A stretch of 6,859 nucleotides of DNA. Origin: Actinomycetota bacterium. Its GTDB lineage: Bacteria > Actinomycetota > Thermoleophilia > UBA2241. The stretch covers positions 1 through 6,859 of the forward strand of contig JAAYBE010000417.1 of assembly GCA_012719015.1 (NCBI GenBank). The letters run 5' to 3'. Of this stretch, positions 6,571 to 6,859 are shown in pieces. A program made the position numbers and the translations under genes. Numbering within the stretch: the first letter of the stretch is position 1; each line of letters opens with the position of its first letter. The notes under the pieces are model-generated. The model was not told the origin of the DNA. It saw only the letters and a program-made list of their open reading frames with translations, and did no database searches.

Positions 6571-6616
6571 GAGGGGCGGGCGGGAGGCTCGAAGGCGAGC
6601 CTCCCGCCCGCCCCTC
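6571..6616. terminator. Perfect 21-bp inverted repeat, likely two-way terminator
   Basis: Bases 6571-6591 pair perfectly with 6596-6616 around the four-base loop AAGG. It lies 45 bases after the solute-binding protein stop and 8 bases beyond the stop of the convergent minus-strand gene. No T-run follows on either strand, as is often seen for terminators of very GC-rich bacteria. Position between converging genes and the exactness of the repeat make a shared terminator the simplest reading. Confidence 0.7.
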
Positions 6617-6623
6617 GCGGCGC

Positions 6624-6859
6624 TCAGCCGCGCGCCGCGTCGGCCGCGCGGCCGCCGTCGGACGCGCCGGCGGCGGCCTCGTCGCCGTGCGGCGCCGCAC
6701 CGGCAGCCAGACCGACCGCCGCGACGAGGCGTGCGGCGGCGGACGCGGCCGGCTCGTCGCCGCGCAGCAGGTCGCCCAGGTCGACGACGCCCGGCGCCGC
6801 GCGGTGCGCCTCGATCCAGGCGTGCACGAGCAGCAGCTCGTCGAGCGCCGTGGCCGGCA
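6624..6859 (-). CDS. C-terminal part of an unidentified protein (runs off the right edge)
   Basis: The minus-strand frame is open from the window edge to the stop TGA at 6626-6624, giving about 77 residues. It starts within PATALDELLLVHAWIEAH, then RAAPGVVDLGDLLRG, and ends in an Ala/Gly/Asp-rich, probably disordered tail of about 40 residues. The first part looks like an amphipathic helix pair with good hydrophobic patterning, so it is likely a real coding end; a GTG at 6827-6825 could be an internal codon or, less likely, a start. I do not recognise the family. It converges on the solute-binding protein gene and ends 8 bases from the shared inverted repeat, which supports a genuine gene end here. 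Confidence 0.5.
   Translation of the reverse strand, partial: PATALDELLLVHAWIEAHRAAPGVVDLGDLLRGDEPAASAAARLVAAVGLAAGAAPHGDEAAAGASDGGRAADAARG

Noticed and set aside
1..6859. tRNA or rRNA genes, CRISPR arrays, insertion sequences, replication origins
   Set aside because: No cloverleaf-like segment, regularly spaced repeats, transposase-like frame or origin-like AT-rich stretch was seen; almost all of the window is accounted for by coding sequence.

Overview
The window is very GC-rich (roughly 70% by eye). It looks like a chromosome piece of an anaerobic, probably bacterial organism. Bacterial features are Shine-Dalgarno-led overlapping genes, plausible -35/-10 pairs, a type I restriction-like gene end, a C-terminally anchored family 5 solute-binding protein, and a hairpin directly after an in-frame UGA (bacterial-type SECIS placement). 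An Actinomycetota-like lineage would suit the GC content and the anchored binding protein, but that is inference. An archaeal host is less likely, not excluded.

Layout. 1-206: C-terminal end of a plus-strand gene, probably the R subunit of a type I restriction enzyme. 207-382: intergenic leader with a possible promoter and a strong two-tier hairpin. 383-4511: compact operon fwdD-fwdB-fwdA-fwdC for a formylmethanofuran dehydrogenase core. 4512-4648: intergenic region with palindromes and a possible promoter. 4649-6526: extracellular peptide/oligopeptide-type solute-binding protein with a signal peptide and a C-terminal membrane anchor. 6571-6616: a perfect 21-bp inverted repeat acting as a likely two-way terminator. 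6624-6859: C-terminal part of an unidentified minus-strand gene convergent with the binding protein.

Central observation. fwdB is interrupted by one in-frame TGA (1107-1109). It lies exactly where FwdB proteins carry the Cys (or, in some methanogens, selenocysteine) that ligates the W/Mo of the pterin cofactor, immediately before the conserved His-Gly-Pro. The frame is conserved on both sides, the UGA is followed by C, and hairpins follow within 50 nt. The gene is best read as one 426-residue selenoprotein with Sec112, not as two genes or a pseudogene.

How the genes work together. FwdB plus FwdD form the pterin-binding CO2/formate-converting module, with a 4Fe-4S site in FwdB. FwdA is the dinuclear metal amidohydrolase-type subunit that joins formate to, or releases it from, methanofuran. 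FwdC is the repeat-built structural subunit. Because FwdD, the FwdB cluster ligands and the Sec/His active site are all kept, this resembles the redox-active methanogen enzyme, not the redox-dead bacterial formyltransferase/hydrolase complex (Fhc) of aerobic methylotrophs. No formyltransferase (ftr/fhcD), polyferredoxin or selenocysteine-machinery gene lies in the window.
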